From the NCBI RefSeq assembly GCF_034702125.1, contig NC_085878.1, positions 15,339,240 through 15,403,239 on the forward strand: 64,000 nt of DNA, read 5' to 3'. Below, piece by piece: positions 1 to 19,832 of the stretch. Position numbers and translations under genes: made by a program. The first letter of the stretch is position 1. Each line of letters begins with the position of its first letter. The DNA is from Engraulis encrasicolus. Its lineage: Eukaryota; Chordata; Actinopteri; Clupeiformes; Engraulidae. The notes below the pieces were generated by a model. It saw only the letters and a list, made by a program, of their open reading frames with translations. It was not told the DNA's origin and made no database searches.

Positions 1-111
1 TCCCCACCAGCCTGGGTTGTCCGGAATCAAACCATGAACCCATAAACCCATAAACCTTGGGGTTACAAGCCTAACACCCTCATCGCTTACACATGACTGT
101 CCTTAACCCCT

Positions 112-205
112 TTGCGCAAAGCCTATGTTATAACCTTACTGTCACCAAAATTGTAATGACCATGTCTTAACCTGTTACTTAAGGTTCTCTGTAATGTCAT
201 AGCAA
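112..205 (-). repeat. dispersed repeat copy, partner at 36.5 kb
   Basis: Read on the minus strand, about 95 bases here match 36505-36610 on the plus strand at roughly three quarters identity. The shared core is CATTACAATTTTGGTGACA. Both copies translate with a similar short frame (core GHYNFGD), but no longer open frame surrounds either one. The family was not recognised. The rest of 1-239 shows nothing further. Confidence 0.55.
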
Positions 206-239
206 TGTTTTTATGGTGTAGTTTAGTATTTTCTGCAAA

Positions 240-1318
<1,079 letters not shown>

Positions 1319-1433
1319 AGATCATCTGGGCGGAGCTATTGAACAATAACATTTCGTTTCTGTAAATGAAGGTCTGTGGTCAGTTTGTCCTGTGAAGGAA
1401 CCTGATGTTCCTGGCGTCATGTTTCCTCCTCAG

Positions 1434-7203
<5,770 letters not shown>

Positions 7204-9416
7204 TGTGGATGAAAGGGATGCTAGGGGGCTCACTTCACTCCATGATCCAATATGAAATGACAAATGCTACTTTGTGTGAAAAAAAGAGTTTATGAAGAAA
7301 ATGGCAGTGGCACATAGAAATGTCTTTCTGATGATAGGCTTGTATTGTAACGGAATAAAGGCTCTGGTATACAATTATAATGGAATAAAGGGTCTGGTAT
7401 ACAAACCGGATGCCAAAAAAGTTGGGACACTTGGTATTTTGTCGGTAAACTCAAAATGCAGTCATTTTCAAAACATTCAATCTATTCATAAGATGGAGCA
7501 TTGTGCAAAGATAACATCGGTTGTTCAAGCTTCTAAACAAAACATGTGCTAATTAAAAATGTCATCCTTACAACAAATCCCCAAAAATTTGGGACAGGGC
7601 CAATAAAATGTATTTGGAATTGGAGACTACAGGCAAGACAAAAAGAGATAAAAGACAATTAAGACTTAACAGTAAATTACATTGACTGATGGCATGATTT
7701 TATTCAAAAAAAGATCATGTCCCAGAAAAAGATCATGTCCTAGACATGATTTCAACAGCTCAACTGTGTTCATCATGTTTTCGTATGTGCATATAGTGTA
7801 TGTGGCATATCCTGACGCTGGCGTTGCACGCTGGCATATCACCAGTTTACTCTTATGATGGAGCCACATTGTTGGTTCATAGCAGATCCATCATAATGTA
7901 TCAATATGTAAAGGCCATCCTCCAAAATATCCTGCCTTGATAGTTGTGTATGCTGCTTATTATCTGTATATATCATTCAGCATTCACTTTAACGCTCCAC
8001 ATGAATTAGAAGACCATAACCAAGGCACTACTGAACTGCACCCCCATACCATCATATACACTGTCTTTCAGACTGATCACTGAATGAAGTTGAATGATTC
8101 GTCTTCTAAGTAGTCTGGAGGGAACATGACTCAACGATTTAAAAAAAGGATGAAATATTTTTCACTCTGTAATGTTATGCAATGCATGGATGAATGTTTT
8201 AAAAATGGCAGTATTTTGTTTATATTCACAAAATGCCAACTTTTGTAATCCAGTTTGTAATAATTATGATATAATAGTGTACAGTGATATGAATAATGAA
8301 TATATACATTTAATTGTTCTGATTTCTTTTTTTTTAGACCGTTGTAGGTGAAGATTATTGCTGGATTATTACTGGATTATTGTCAAAGTAACATTCTTTC
8401 GAAGACCAAACTAAAATCAATGTGTAAAATTGTGATAAATAGTAAGTAGTAGCATTTCCTTCAACAAAGTGGGACTAGAGGTTTGAATAGGTCTATATTC
8501 CCAGAATTGAACAAAAACATACACTGTGTACACTGGCTGGTGGTGATGATGATTGCTGTGCCATGATTAGGAAAAATAAACTACCCACAACCCTGCATAT
8601 TGTCCAGTTTCTATTGTTAAATCTGAACTACTGCATGTAGCCTAGGTACAAATCTGCAAGGAACCATGTAAGCGAGAATAGACAGTTTTTTTTTTTTAAA
8701 TGTTAAGAAAAGTGTAATTTCTTTAAACTTAATTGACCACCCTACAGCATTGACCGAACATTTGAGACTTTGAAGATGACGTTCAGAATAGACACGGGAG
8801 GCGTTGATGATACTGTATCTCTCTCTCTCGTTTCTATATGAGAATGGGAAAGACATTGTGGAATTAATATTGATGTCTTTCATCTTATTAAGTGCCAAAG
8901 TGGAATGGATTGCCAAATGACTGATGTTTTAAAAACACATTACATCTGGGTATTCGGCCTACAACACACCATGTATACGGTATTCAATTTGATATATTTG
9001 GTATAGGGCTCTAAAGCCCCCAGCCTACATAATGGTAAACGGTAATGATGAAGGTTTTTATTCCATTTCACACCACTTCCACTAGACTCTCACCACCAAA
9101 ACATCAACATAATTGTCATCTGATTAAGAGAGATCTACGTGCAAAGGGAAAATAATCTGGTGCCACACGGACATGTATTTTCTGTTATCTATTTTTTTCA
9201 GTGCAGTAAGACTAACGTTTCGACATGCATCTTCATCAGAGTCCTCCTTTTATTAAGAGAGATCTACTTTGGTATTGTTTTTTCATTCGTGCCTGCTTAA
9301 TTCAGTGGTCCCTTCACTTCGGGGCCACAGAGCAACAGGCAGCATAAAAAGATGCAAGTGTGCCACCTGCTGGTAACCACTTGCCTAGAAATAAATTATT
9401 TTAAAAATTGCTTTAA
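7204..9416. other. 3' flank of polycystin-like gene and intergenic DNA
   Basis: Two AATAAA signals sit in a short tandem (GGAATAAAGGCTCTGGTATA near 7351 and a variant near 7380) and could end the truncated polycystin-like transcript. The remainder to 9416 has no supportable exon on either strand. Short remnants of dispersed repeats are present, for example the AACGTTTCGAC phrase near 9215, which also occurs near 6470. Confidence 0.45.
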
Positions 9417-9710
9417 AGGAACACTGTGCAGGAAATGGTCAAAAAAGGTACTGCAACTATGCTGCTCATTGAAATTGGGCTGCCTATAGTACAGTCATTT
9501 TTGCAGCTAAAAATGGCTATTTTTGGAAATTCAAAATGGCGGACCATGGAGAAGATCCCCCTTTTCATGTATGAAAAGTGCAATTTTTCCAGTCATAGTG
9601 AATACTTAGAATTTGATGGTGGTGTTAAATATTCATGAAAAAGGTAACATTAGTGAATGGGCAGCATGAATTCCGGAAATAAACAACTAAAAATCTCACA
9701 CAGTGTCCCT
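9417..9710. mobile_element. TTAA-flanked MITE, second copy
   Basis: TTAA at 9413-9416 and 9711-9714 flank a 294-bp element with ends AGGAACACTGTG and CACAGTGTCCCT. Its body matches the nested element at 4997-5355 almost base for base, including GCAGCTAAAAATGGCTATTT, but lacks that copy's 65-base insertion. Confidence 0.85.
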
Positions 9711-9795
9711 TTAAACCATTTAATGCTGCTCTCTGGGGAATGGAATCCAATCGCTTCCAGCAGTGATGACATTCAAGCATTATCTTGGAAAGATG

Positions 9796-11996
9796 TTTTT
9801 ATTAAATGTTTTTCTTAAAATGACAAATGAGTACGAATCCGAGAACAAAAATGAATATATAGCCATTCCTACATTTTTATGAGACTTCATAAAAGTATTT
9901 CAGACAAAACTGACAGGTTTGCTGTACAATAGTGTTCAATTTTTTTGTGAGTCCACAGAAGGATTAGTTTACTTTGCAAAAAGCGCAATTGTTACTAAAT
10001 GACCTCCCAATTTGCTGTACAAAGTAGAAAGGGCTGAAATACAACACAAAAAGCTGTAACTTTGCGCTTTTTTATGCTTCCTGGTCTATCCCACAGAAAA
10101 AAAGAGAGAAAAAGAAAGATGGTGTTTCAGTAGTCTTGACACTCCATGGTGTTTATCACCGACATACTTCTTGAGACAGTCATTTGTAACTACAAATTGA
10201 ACGGAAATAGCAAGGCCACTGATAAAAGATGAACACGAAGGCAAACTGTTGGCCTGTGGTGAGTATCCTCAAAACACATCCTGAACCCAAAATCTGCAAT
10301 CCGACTGTTTCCAATATTTTGTGACAAAAAAAGATGGATGGAATCCACCACATATTACTGAAGAATAAAAGACATTTAATGACGATAGACAGAGAAGAGT
10401 CAGTTCATAGGTTCACAGGAGCAGTGCAAGCCTACTGTATCCAAAACAATAAATAATAGGGGAATAAAATTATAGGGTATGAAACACCACCTGATTCATA
10501 ATTGAGCGATGAACTTGGGAAAGCATGGCACGAGAAAGGAAGTAAACTTACTGTTGTTGTTTCTTGTGGAATTTTGGAAAACTGTGACAGTCATGAAGAA
10601 TGGGGGACAAGGTGTCTTTATAAGATATAACGATACACATTCATCATCACCATTGTGCAGCAAACAAATGTTCTGAAATATACTGAAAGTGCCAGACGCG
10701 GAGTACATTAAATAGTATATTTGACAAGAAAGCTGGATTTCATAAAACGTATGGAAAAGCAAACCAAAATCACACAAGAGAAAAAAATCCTAAATGAAGA
10801 ATGATATGACTTCTTTATCGGTATTTGTCGGCATCATGCATTGCTGTCACGAGGACTTCCTCTGCATTCTGAACTTTTAAGATTCCCCTTTGACCCTTAT
10901 ATTTCTGTGACAGATGCACTTCCACTTGTAACTACCCAGAGGGAATTGACTCCTTCAGAAGACTACAGTAAACCTGTAGACCTGGTTCTTACCGAAAACA
11001 CTGGGCACAACTTCAACAAATGGCACGACACAGAACCGGACAAGCAGGCTTTTCTTGTCTGATGGTGATGGTAAAAAAAAGCTTTCCATTACAGCTCAGG
11101 GTGTGACGTATTTAGACACATGGGTCTAACTTATCATTTGAGACAAGTTGGAACACTACAAATAATTTGAGCGGCATCTTAGCTCCTTTGTGTAAGAGTA
11201 TCATTTTCACAACTGTATCATATTTTTCAACTGTGTGGAAACATTCACTATATTTATAGAGAGGATGCCAACATGGGGATTTCCATGCATGCTGCATTAT
11301 CTAAATCAAAGACGCTGAACCATTTCTGCCAGAGAGGCCATACATATGTTCAAAGTGACTCTGTAAAAATTGTTTATATACACCTACATACATACAAAGG
11401 GCTCGTGTTATTAGTATAAAGCGTAGTAGTAGTAGATGCTCATTTTCTTTTCCTGATGTTCTAATTCACAAGTATCATTGGTCAGTTGAACAATTAGCAT
11501 TGAGAAAAAGAGAAGCTATGTGAACCTCCACCAGAAGTATAGCCTACTGGGCCGGAGTGCTTGGATGAGGTACATGTTTTACACACACAGACATGTGGCG
11601 GGAGGACAGGGAGCAGAACAGCTGAGGAGCCAGAGATTTTATAAGAAGTTGCCAGTGAGTGAAACTGACCAGCTTTTTTCTGTGTTGTTGTTGCGTTGTT
11701 GCGTCATTTTTCTCAGTCCTGGCGGGGTATTCCACAAAGCTGGTTCAATGGTAAACCAGGTTAAGTTGACCTTGAGGTAGCAGTAAATTATCTAATAGAA
11801 GAGCATGCATTTTCTTAACTAAATGTTGCCTGCAGCCTACCTATTAGCTGATTTACCACTTCCTGTAGGTTAACTTATTCAGATTTATCACTTAACCATG
11901 TTCTTGGAATACTCCTCTGAAGACTAGTGTGAATGCGATATGCCGTAAACGCCAGAGCCACACAGGAGGGAGGAACCACGTCCAGGTGCGGCCATC
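9796..11996 (-). other. ist1: probable ist1 3' untranslated region
   Basis: Between the ist1 stop codon (11997) and an AATAAA signal on the minus strand (TTTATT at about 9796 on plus) there is about 2.2 kb without splice-supported coding sequence. A long 3' UTR is an inference. Frames inside it, such as 10841-11062 on the plus strand, have no features of real proteins. Confidence 0.5.
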
Positions 11997-14900
11997 TTAG
12001 GTCTTCTTCTTCAGCTCCTCGAAGCGGCGGGTCAGGTCGTCAAAGTCGATGTCGTCTGAGGCTGTAGCGGAGCTGCCGCCTCCTCCTCCTCTTCCTCCCC
12101 CTCCCCCGAAGGAGGCCGCGGGCAGCGTGTCGGGTACGGAGGGGAGCTCCGGGAGGGCGTTGTTGTCGTACACCCCAGCCGAGGCACCAGGGCCTGCTGA
12201 CCAGCCACAGAAATGGAGGACAAACAAGACACATGCAAACAATGACTGACCAAATAAGGGACAGTTACATAACTCTCTAAGGTTTCACTCTGGCCAACAC
12301 CTACAGCAGACAACAACACTTCAACACCATCAACTGTAATACTTAAGTCAACAGACTGCTTTGATTTGAATCTCAACATGCATTTTTACCAGACAATTGT
12401 GCACAGAATATATTTCAGAAATGAATTATATGGCAGAAATTAATTTGAAAAATAATTGAATTGAAGTTTAGGTTCTGTATCATGAATTGTGAGTCATACA
12501 ACATGAAATGTTTTCGTACTCACCCATAGCCTGGGAGTCAGAGGCATTCACAGATAAATCGTCAATCTTAGGAAGAACGCACAGATGAGAAAACAAAAAA
12601 AAACACAAAAACATATTATTATTGCTGTTTGTTTATCTGATCCTGACACTGTGCCCCCATATCACCACTTGAGAAAAGCAGTAGAGGTGATTAGTGTTAG
12701 TGCATTAGATTGGGAATGCATGTGGTGGTTAATTTTAAGTGCAGAAGTGCAATGCGGTGCAGCCTGTTAGACAGTGCTGGTTTACGGGAAATGGTGAAAA
12801 GTGGGTTGTTCTTCTCACAGGACTGCTTAACAGCAGCTGACAGTGGCTTATCTGAATTCTGCCGATGAGAAGAGCGGAAAGATTGGTTAGTGTTTTGCCT
12901 CACTAGATGGGCAAGTCATGTTAGCACAGGACGTACAACGTACATGCAGCACTACCAGCCCACCCTGAGGTTTGTGCAACAGGCACATTCACTAGCACCC
13001 TGAACTTGTGCTCTCCCAATATATCCTTCTAATTTGCAAGGCAAACCAGGAAGGATATGCCCACTAGAACATCAAAGTCAACAGGTATTCACTGACGGGT
13101 ACAGACTACACAGTAAAATCTGCAGTGTTGATTCGCTTGAATCATTTTAAGTCTCAGAGTGCTCTCTAAGTGTTGAATCAACACAGCACGTTTTACTGTG
13201 TAGAGTCAATGGCCCAAAGCTTGAAGTCAAGGCAAGAGGGAGGGACGCGGGGCAAATTATGAACTGCTCTTCCCTGAGTGTTGAAATGGAGGCCTCCTGG
13301 CCTGCTGACGCTGCAACTCATGCACTTACAGACTCATATGTGGGGGGGCAGCTGGGCAGTTGTGGGGGCTGCCCTCCCATGCCAGGGGGCGGGAAGTTGA
13401 AGCCGGCAGGACCGTTAAAGGGCTCCTGTAGAAAAGGGGGGTGGGGGGAGGAGACATAAGGACCATTGGGCTCAATATTGTGCGTGTGTGTACTTGTGTA
13501 ATACGGTTGAGATCTGTGTGTTTGTTTGTTTTTATCCTAATGCAATTTCGATCTTGGGTAAAATGACTGTTACATAGAAAATTGACAGGTTAGTATACTT
13601 TGCCTTTCTGACTGTCCATTTTGTCAGTTGACAAAATATAAAGTTGAAAACACATGTTCTCCCAGATCTGACTGTCACAGTTCTGCACAGGCATGAAACA
13701 GATCCTTCTGGGCAGGCCATGACATACTGCAGGTAAGTAAGTGACCATGCTTGTGGTGTTTCAAATGTTATGAAGTTGTAACCAACTTTCACAGCACTGT
13801 CAAGATACGTTTAGACAGATTAGACCGCATTCACGGTTAAAAGGTGCCAACAAAAACTGTGAAAATTGAAAGAAAACTATCTGCACACTTAAATATTTTT
13901 TGTCATCTTGTGTCCCCTGCTTTCAGTCCTTCTAGAGACCTTCTTCAGGGCACAAACACACCTTTGGTTCCACTTTTGTCTTTGTGCCCTGACGACGGTC
14001 AAGTAAAAGAACAAAAATGATTTAATTGTGCATGTATTTTTTCTTTCAACAACACGGTGCAAGACAAATTCTGTGCCTTCTGTGTCATTCTCAGTCAAGC
14101 AAGAATTGCCATCTGGCCTAAACATTGATGTGATTGGATATGTGTTTTGTGACGTGCAAGGTCCACAAACAAACAAGTCTTACAGCTCCTTTGGGTGGCG
14201 GGTAGTTAAACGCAGAGGGCATGGGCATTGGCATAGGCATTGGCATGGGCATAGCTCCAGCGGGCACAGCGAATCCTCCTCCTCCACCACCTCCTCCGCC
14301 ACCACTGCCACCACCCATGCCACCCTTCTTGAAGTCACTGTCAACGTCAATGAGGTCAGCCTCCTCTCCGGGTGACACCTCTGGCTGCAGGGACATGGAA
14401 AATAAAATAATGAATTAACCCTCAATTTATTTATGAGTATTGCTGCACCATGGAAGTCTGTCAAAAAGGTCTAAGCATGAAAGCATTAAACAGTTTTGCT
14501 CTGTTTTTGCCCATCTTAAAACGAGAGCAATGTACAAGTAATCCTCAACCCATTCAGACACAGCGTTATAAATTCGTTGTTACCGGCCCTGATACGTCAT
14601 AGTATTGTAGTACTATGGTAGTTAACTTTTCAATGACTATTGAAGGTACTAGGGGTATGTTCAAAATATTGCAGGCTTCTTCTCAATACACATATCGATA
14701 CGAGGCGTCAGTATCGCAATATTTCATGTGCAGAAAAAAATAGTTTTCCAAGTTGCTGAAACTGCATCTGACAGTTGCTCCTTGCTATGCAGTAGGCCAA
14801 CTGCTTTTTGAAGGCCGTGTTTAACATGCACTACATCGTAACTGTAGAGACAAAAACTGTAAAGACAAAAAAGTAACATTTGATTAAAAATGTACAAAAA

Positions 14901-17900
14901 ATAATAAAAAAATGTCAAAAGCCTAAAATATCGGGATATATATCGCCTTGAAGACCAAGTATCGGAATACATATCTTATCATGACCCCTGTATCGGGATG
15001 TGTATCGTATCGCAAGTTTGTTGCCAATACCCACCCCTAGAAGGCACAGGGTACAGCGTGCATTAAGGGGCTACATGAGATGCATGTGTTTATTTCTGTA
15101 CAGCACATTGAACAGCCCCTGTGCATGAAATGTACCATACAATACAATACAATAAAGCATGTATTTATATAGCGCAGTATCACAACAATGAAATTGTCTC
15201 AAAGCGCTTTCCAAATACACTTGCACATATACACATTCACAAATTCACAGGCCAGCTCTGAAGGCTGCCGTATGGCGCCGATTGTCCGGGGTTCACGTAA
15301 GAAAGTGCACACACATGCACACACACACACACAACGACAGTAGTCCTAAAAAAGATTACGCTGGAAGCAATAATACCAATTAACTTGCCTTGCCTGGCCC
15401 AAGTGAAAATCAATGGAAACCCATCCCTCAGATTTTAAAGTGTAATAATAAGAAAGACGCATGCCCTCACCCTAACCATTGCATCAGGCTCGTAGGGAAC
15501 ATTGTAGTTCTTGGCGATCTCTATGAGGTAGCGTTCCACAAGGATCTTTGGTGGAGCCTCCACGCTCAGCTTGTGCATCAGCTTCAGGTGGAGAACAGAG
15601 AGGGGGGTTAATGTTAAAATGTGTTCATTTTAAGAAAACAGTTAAAGGAATGAAAAGGAAAGCTTTCTGCTCTTACCCGGTCATTGACTGTTCCGATCTG
15701 GTTGGATCTGCAGAGCTTGCCATACTCTTTACTATATTTTGCACACAACTGGTCAGAAACCTGCAATTTAAAAGATCATGTAAACGGCTCCACAAGTCAA
15801 TCATTTAGATAAGTCTACGTGCAAATTGGAGTGCAGGTAAGAGTGATCACAGCTCACATGGCAAAGAGTGTTTAATCCTCCTGGGATGACATCTCAACAC
15901 AGAATGACATGTTATCATATCATATACCGAAGTAGTAGTTAATACACCGCGCTCTTCCGTGTGGTGCGTCTCCAGTTGAATAACTTTGAAGGTGAAAAAG
16001 TGGATCGCACTCGGGTTCTTCTTTTCTTCTTTTTTATTTTTTTATTTACATAGCAGCAGAAGTGTAGACAAACGTTTCAGCTGTTGCCTTCGTCAGTGAG
16101 ACACTGACGAAGGCAACAGCCGAAACGTTTGTCTACACTTCTGCTGCTATGTAAATAAAAAAATAAAAAAGAAGAAAAGAAGAACCCGAGTGCGATCCAC
16201 TTTTTCACCATCATATCATATACCTAAATGGTGAGGCCACAATACTCTATTCAAAGTTGGTTATTCCAAATGGTCTCCACTCCCACAAATAACCTGGCAT
16301 CCTTGTCCAAATTGTGAAATGATATCATTTCTGAACGCATATGCCTTCTCTTTAAAACGTAGATGTGCTGTCTTGACACAGTGACCCCTCCACTTTTGGG
16401 CTATGCCTCAGTTGAGTGGTTGCTTAGCTTCTCCAGCATACGGATCTGGGCACTCCTTATTGCATTGTCCTGCGTAAACCAGTTCTCATTCTCTGGCCCC
16501 TGTGAATGTAATGACTCTCACTCCAATTCACACATTGACTCTTGGTTGACATGTCGATGGATGACTCATACAATCCTCGGGCGTGGTCTACAGCTCAGAC
16601 CACCACCTCTCTCCAGTGGTCCAGACATGTGGTCCAGACATGTAGCTCAGTGTTTCTCAAACTTTTTCAGACCGAGGACCACTTTGTCCCCTCAGAATAT
16701 GTTCAGGGTTAGGGTGAACTGAATTTGCTAATTTGACACTGCTAATTTTGATGCAGATCACTTATTTTCTTATCCACATTCACAAGCCTGCCTTATTGTA
16801 ATGAAATGCTATGTCTAGCTTTGTAATAATGTTACAAATGAAGAGCTCTTTTCCAAAATGAGATATATCCATTTTATACAATGTTGGGAAATTTACATTT
16901 TTGTATTGGGCATTCCATTGAAATGCATTGCAAAATGCATTTTTATAGAGGTTTTAAAGTATGTTCTCAAAACATTTGAATGGCAAGAATTCACACATGG
17001 ATGATAGGACCTCTTAACAATGAATTCCAATATTAAAATGCAAAAAGTCAAAAATGGTGGATATAGCGTTTTGGAAAAGAGCTCTTCAAATAAAGCTTAC
17101 TCCTAGTTTGTCTTGGTAAAATAGAAATCCCCTCGAGGACCACTTGAGCTCTGTCACGGACCACCAGTGGTCCCCGGACCACACTTTGAGAATCACTGAT
17201 GTAGCTCATCGTTTCCCATCGTTACATCAGAACATCATTTTAAAAAGGTGATGTGAATGCAGCTCCACATTGACACACGTCGATTCGTGTCCCCATGTTA
17301 ACTTGCATGTACTCACAATTTTGAGCTCGGCAACTTCAGACTGTAGCCGGGGAGCAGCCCAGATGAGTGTAGATACGGCCTCCTGAAGGCCTGGGTCAAG
17401 CTCTCTGGGAGGGGAGAAATCAACAAACAATGGCAGTATTAGAAGATGACCATTACAGTATACATTCAAGGGTTATAATGCAAGTTCACAGAATATTGAA
17501 CCATTTCCAATCACTAACAAGTCATTTATGAAATTCATCCATTACTCCAGCCTGGCAAGCTTGACAGACAGCTTAAGTTCATCTAGCTTCCTTAAGTCAG
17601 GTACTGCCACACAGCATCAAATGTGTGTGTGAAATCTGCCTGCAGCTTTCATATTCCATCGCCATCTACAGTATTTGGTGGCCGGTGATCATTTATTTTG
17701 CAGATACAGTATAACAGATGCATACAGTACAGTACAGTATTGGGCATTAACATCAAAGATTGCTACTTCATAAATAGACATACTTCATTGACTGGATGAG
17801 TCCAAAGCGAGCTAGCAGCAGGTCACAGTAGAGCTCCAGGATCTCCATGGCTTCCACCAGGTAGTCTTCTCTGATGATGTGCTCCACACGGATCCTGGCT

Positions 17901-18199
17901 CGCTCATCTTTGCCTGCCGACAGGTAGTCTGCAATCTCCTTCCGAGCTTTCTGGGCCAATTCGGCTATCAAATGAGATGTTGAAAATGTTTTAATGAGGA
18001 CGAGGGATAGCCATTTTTAAGAGATGAGAAATGAGAATTGGAACTTGTCAGGTTTAAATGTTAATGGGATCTTGACAGTTTAAAATGTTAATTGGAGCCA
18101 GGAACACTCACTTTTCTTCTTCTCCAGAAGTTTAAGGCGGTTAATGACGAGTCTGAGATTCACTCGTAACCTCTCTGCTTTGAATCCACCACCAAGCAT
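11997..18199 (-). CDS. ist1: IST1 homolog, ESCRT-III associated factor
   Basis: Nine coding exons on the minus strand, in transcript order: 18112-18199, 17784-17964, 17317-17404, 15677-15760, 15471-15581, 14184-14384, 13330-13425, 12524-12566 and 11997-12193. They sum to 1089 bases (362 aa; human IST1 is about 364). All junctions are GT-AG with matching phase. The N-terminal half is the helical Ist1 domain (GFKAERLRVNLRLVINRLKL, ARIRVEHIIREDYLVEAMEI, LQSEVAELKI). A glycine/proline linker with repeated MP dipeptides follows (exon 14184-14384). The C-terminus holds the MIT-interacting motif DLTRRFEELKKKT. By homology IST1 binds CHMP1 and recruits VPS4 and spastin to endosomes and the midbody. 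The start ATG at 18199 is preceded by an acceptor at about 18216, so the 5' UTR is split. Introns carry MITEs and a large palindrome but the coding frame is intact. Confidence 0.97.
14650..15039. mobile_element. hAT-type MITE in ist1 intron
   Basis: A 390-bp element beginning TAGGGGTATG and ending CACCCCTA (TIR TAGGGGTG-like), flanked by GAAGGTAC (14642-14649) and GAAGGCAC (15040-15047), an 8-base duplication with one change. The interior is rich in ATATCG/GTATCG phrases. There is no coding capacity. Confidence 0.75.
15135..15335. repeat. dispersed repeat remnant (GCGCTTT family)
   Basis: Contains TTTATATAGCGCAGTATCAC and CTCAAAGCGCTTTCCAAATA followed by a short CA run, a pattern I recognise as a common fish interspersed repeat. 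It lies in the same ist1 intron as the MITE at 14650. Confidence 0.4.
15991..16209. repeat. 219-bp near-perfect palindrome in ist1 intron
   Basis: Arms of 108 bases (15991-16098 and 16102-16209) surround a 3-base spacer, AGA. I find one mismatch between the arms (CGTTTCAGCTG against CGTTTCGGCTG). Each arm runs from GGTGAAAAAGTGGATCGCAC to CTTCGTCAGTG at the centre. It looks like two head-to-head copies of a short dispersed repeat. Confidence 0.9.
16648..17198. mobile_element. hAT-type MITE with exact 8-bp target duplication
   Basis: Ends CAGTGTTTCTCAAACTTT and AAAGTGTGGTCC-type inverted repeat (AGAATCACTG at the right end). ATGTAGCT is present on both sides (16640-16647 and 17199-17206). The element is 551 bp and non-coding, in the ist1 intron between the 15677 and 17317 exons. 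Confidence 0.9.
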
Positions 18200-19011
18200 G
18201 ATGGATTGTGTGAATCCTAGGAAGGAGTAAACACAGTGAAACAGGCTTTTTGAGTTGTGAGGTGACATATACTACCCAGTGAAACAGGCTAATACTATTT
18301 ATCTGAGCAAACGCATATTACCCAAATCAATCAGTCAACCAACTTTACCACCTAGAAACCAACGTCCAGTGGAAACATTCACATGACACTGCATGGAACA
18401 GAGGTGAGTCACTGCCACTTCCGTGTTTTTCATGGGATCCCCTTACCAGAGCCGAATGAAAACAGCTGCTAGCTCTAGCTGACATACTTGACAGCTCACT
18501 TTTATTATCAATTTCAAAAGACCCACCCTGACTACAGATGTAGACCATTCAACATACTACAATTAAATCTATTCGTTATTACACTACAAGAAGGGACCTC
18601 ATTCACTTCATCAGAAGCGAGTCAGACGAGTTAAACGCTGAACACTGATTCAGAGCTATTTTTGCCTGTTAGCTATTCTCGTCCATGACGGATTTTACTG
18701 ACTAGCTCGCTAACACGAAAGATTCAGCTGATACAACCATAGAAAAATCAATCATCCTAAAGAACGGAGCATTAACCCCATTCTCTTCAATAACTGCATG
18801 ACGGTAATGTTGTCGATTTGCTTAATCATACCAACGTACCTAGTACCCGGAAGAGCATGGTAAACACTGTTAAGCTAGTTTTGTTAACCTGAAAACAAAA
18901 TGTACATACGTGACACCATTTCAAGCACTCAATGTAACCACAATTGAAAGCCAACACATTATCATATACCAAGACATCTAAAGCCAAAACAAATTCATAG
19001 ATAAAACTTAC

Positions 19012-19145
19012 CTTCGTGTTTCGATTAAGGAATGAGCAAACGCGGCTTTCTCTCGGGCTAAAACGATAACAACTGTTCTGACTTCCGCGTCTGGCTTACG
19101 TATTACGTTTTACGTGACGTATCCATGATTTGCATGTGACGTCAA
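19012..19145 (-). promoter_or_regulatory. ist1: ist1 first (non-coding) exon and promoter
   Basis: A donor at 19011 (CACGAAG then GTAAG on the minus strand) marks the end of a 5' non-coding exon. Just upstream on the minus strand there are several CRE-like sites, including a full palindrome TGACGTCA at 19137-19144 and ACGTGACGT near 19113-19121, in locally CpG-rich DNA without a clear TATA box. This fits a housekeeping promoter. The exact transcription start is not known. Confidence 0.55.
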
Positions 19146-19551
19146 ACGTTCTAGTGGACGGCTACTGGACGGCAAGAGTGCCGCATTAATGAATGGATTC
19201 CTATGGGACTCGCAACGTTTAGTAACTCATAACGTAACTTAGATCGCCGATAAACTTAACACCGTGAACACCCATTGTGCTGTTTGTTACAAAAACAGAT
19301 AGGGTTACAACCCAGGCGTGTTTTTTCACTGGATCTCAAAATAAAACGAGAAAGCTGAGGTGAATCGCGGCAACCAACTGGAAAACCATCAAACTAGCCT
19401 ACTCAAGTAGCTGGATGAGCACCACGGTAAGTTTCTCATTTGCCATCCTTTGTATCATCATTTGTCTCTTAATTCGTGAACGCTAGTTAATTTAAGTCTA
19501 ATGTGCAATTTCAGTGGCTTTTTCTGTGAGGTCAATGTAAGATGCTTTCCA
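19146..19551. other. spacer between ist1 promoter and retrotransposon
   Basis: About 400 bases with no gene or repeat that I can recognise. It separates the ist1 promoter from the 3' LTR of the Gypsy element. Confidence 0.5.
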
Positions 19552-19832
19552 TGTAGNGTTTGGTAGCCAGGGAACACACAGGATGTAGACAGAAGTGTCC
19601 GTTTAATGAAGACTGTTGTTGGCCACAGCCACGCCACATAAAAGTAACACAAGTCAAGTACACAGCTTACTGGTAACCCAACTGTAGCACAGCTGGTTCG
19701 GTCTCGCAGTAAACACCAAAACTTCCCGCTCCCCTTATTGGAACCCCAACAGTGCCTCGCACACACAAATAGAACAGAACAGAATGATGGAACATGACAT
19801 ACACAACATAGGCAAACCCCAGACTCGTTACA
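19552..19832 (-). repeat. 3' LTR of Gypsy element
   Basis: 281 bp, matching 25097-25377 base for base by eye, with one undetermined base (N) at 19557. It lies about 410 bases upstream of the ist1 promoter region and is oriented to transcribe towards ist1. Confidence 0.95.

Noticed and set aside
10841..11062. 73-codon open frame on the plus strand
   Set aside because: No splice sites or recognisable motif; it lies within the presumed ist1 3' UTR on the other strand.
11997..12379. Alternative frames over the last ist1 exon
   Set aside because: The exon phase and the C-terminal RRFEELKKKT motif fix the correct frame.
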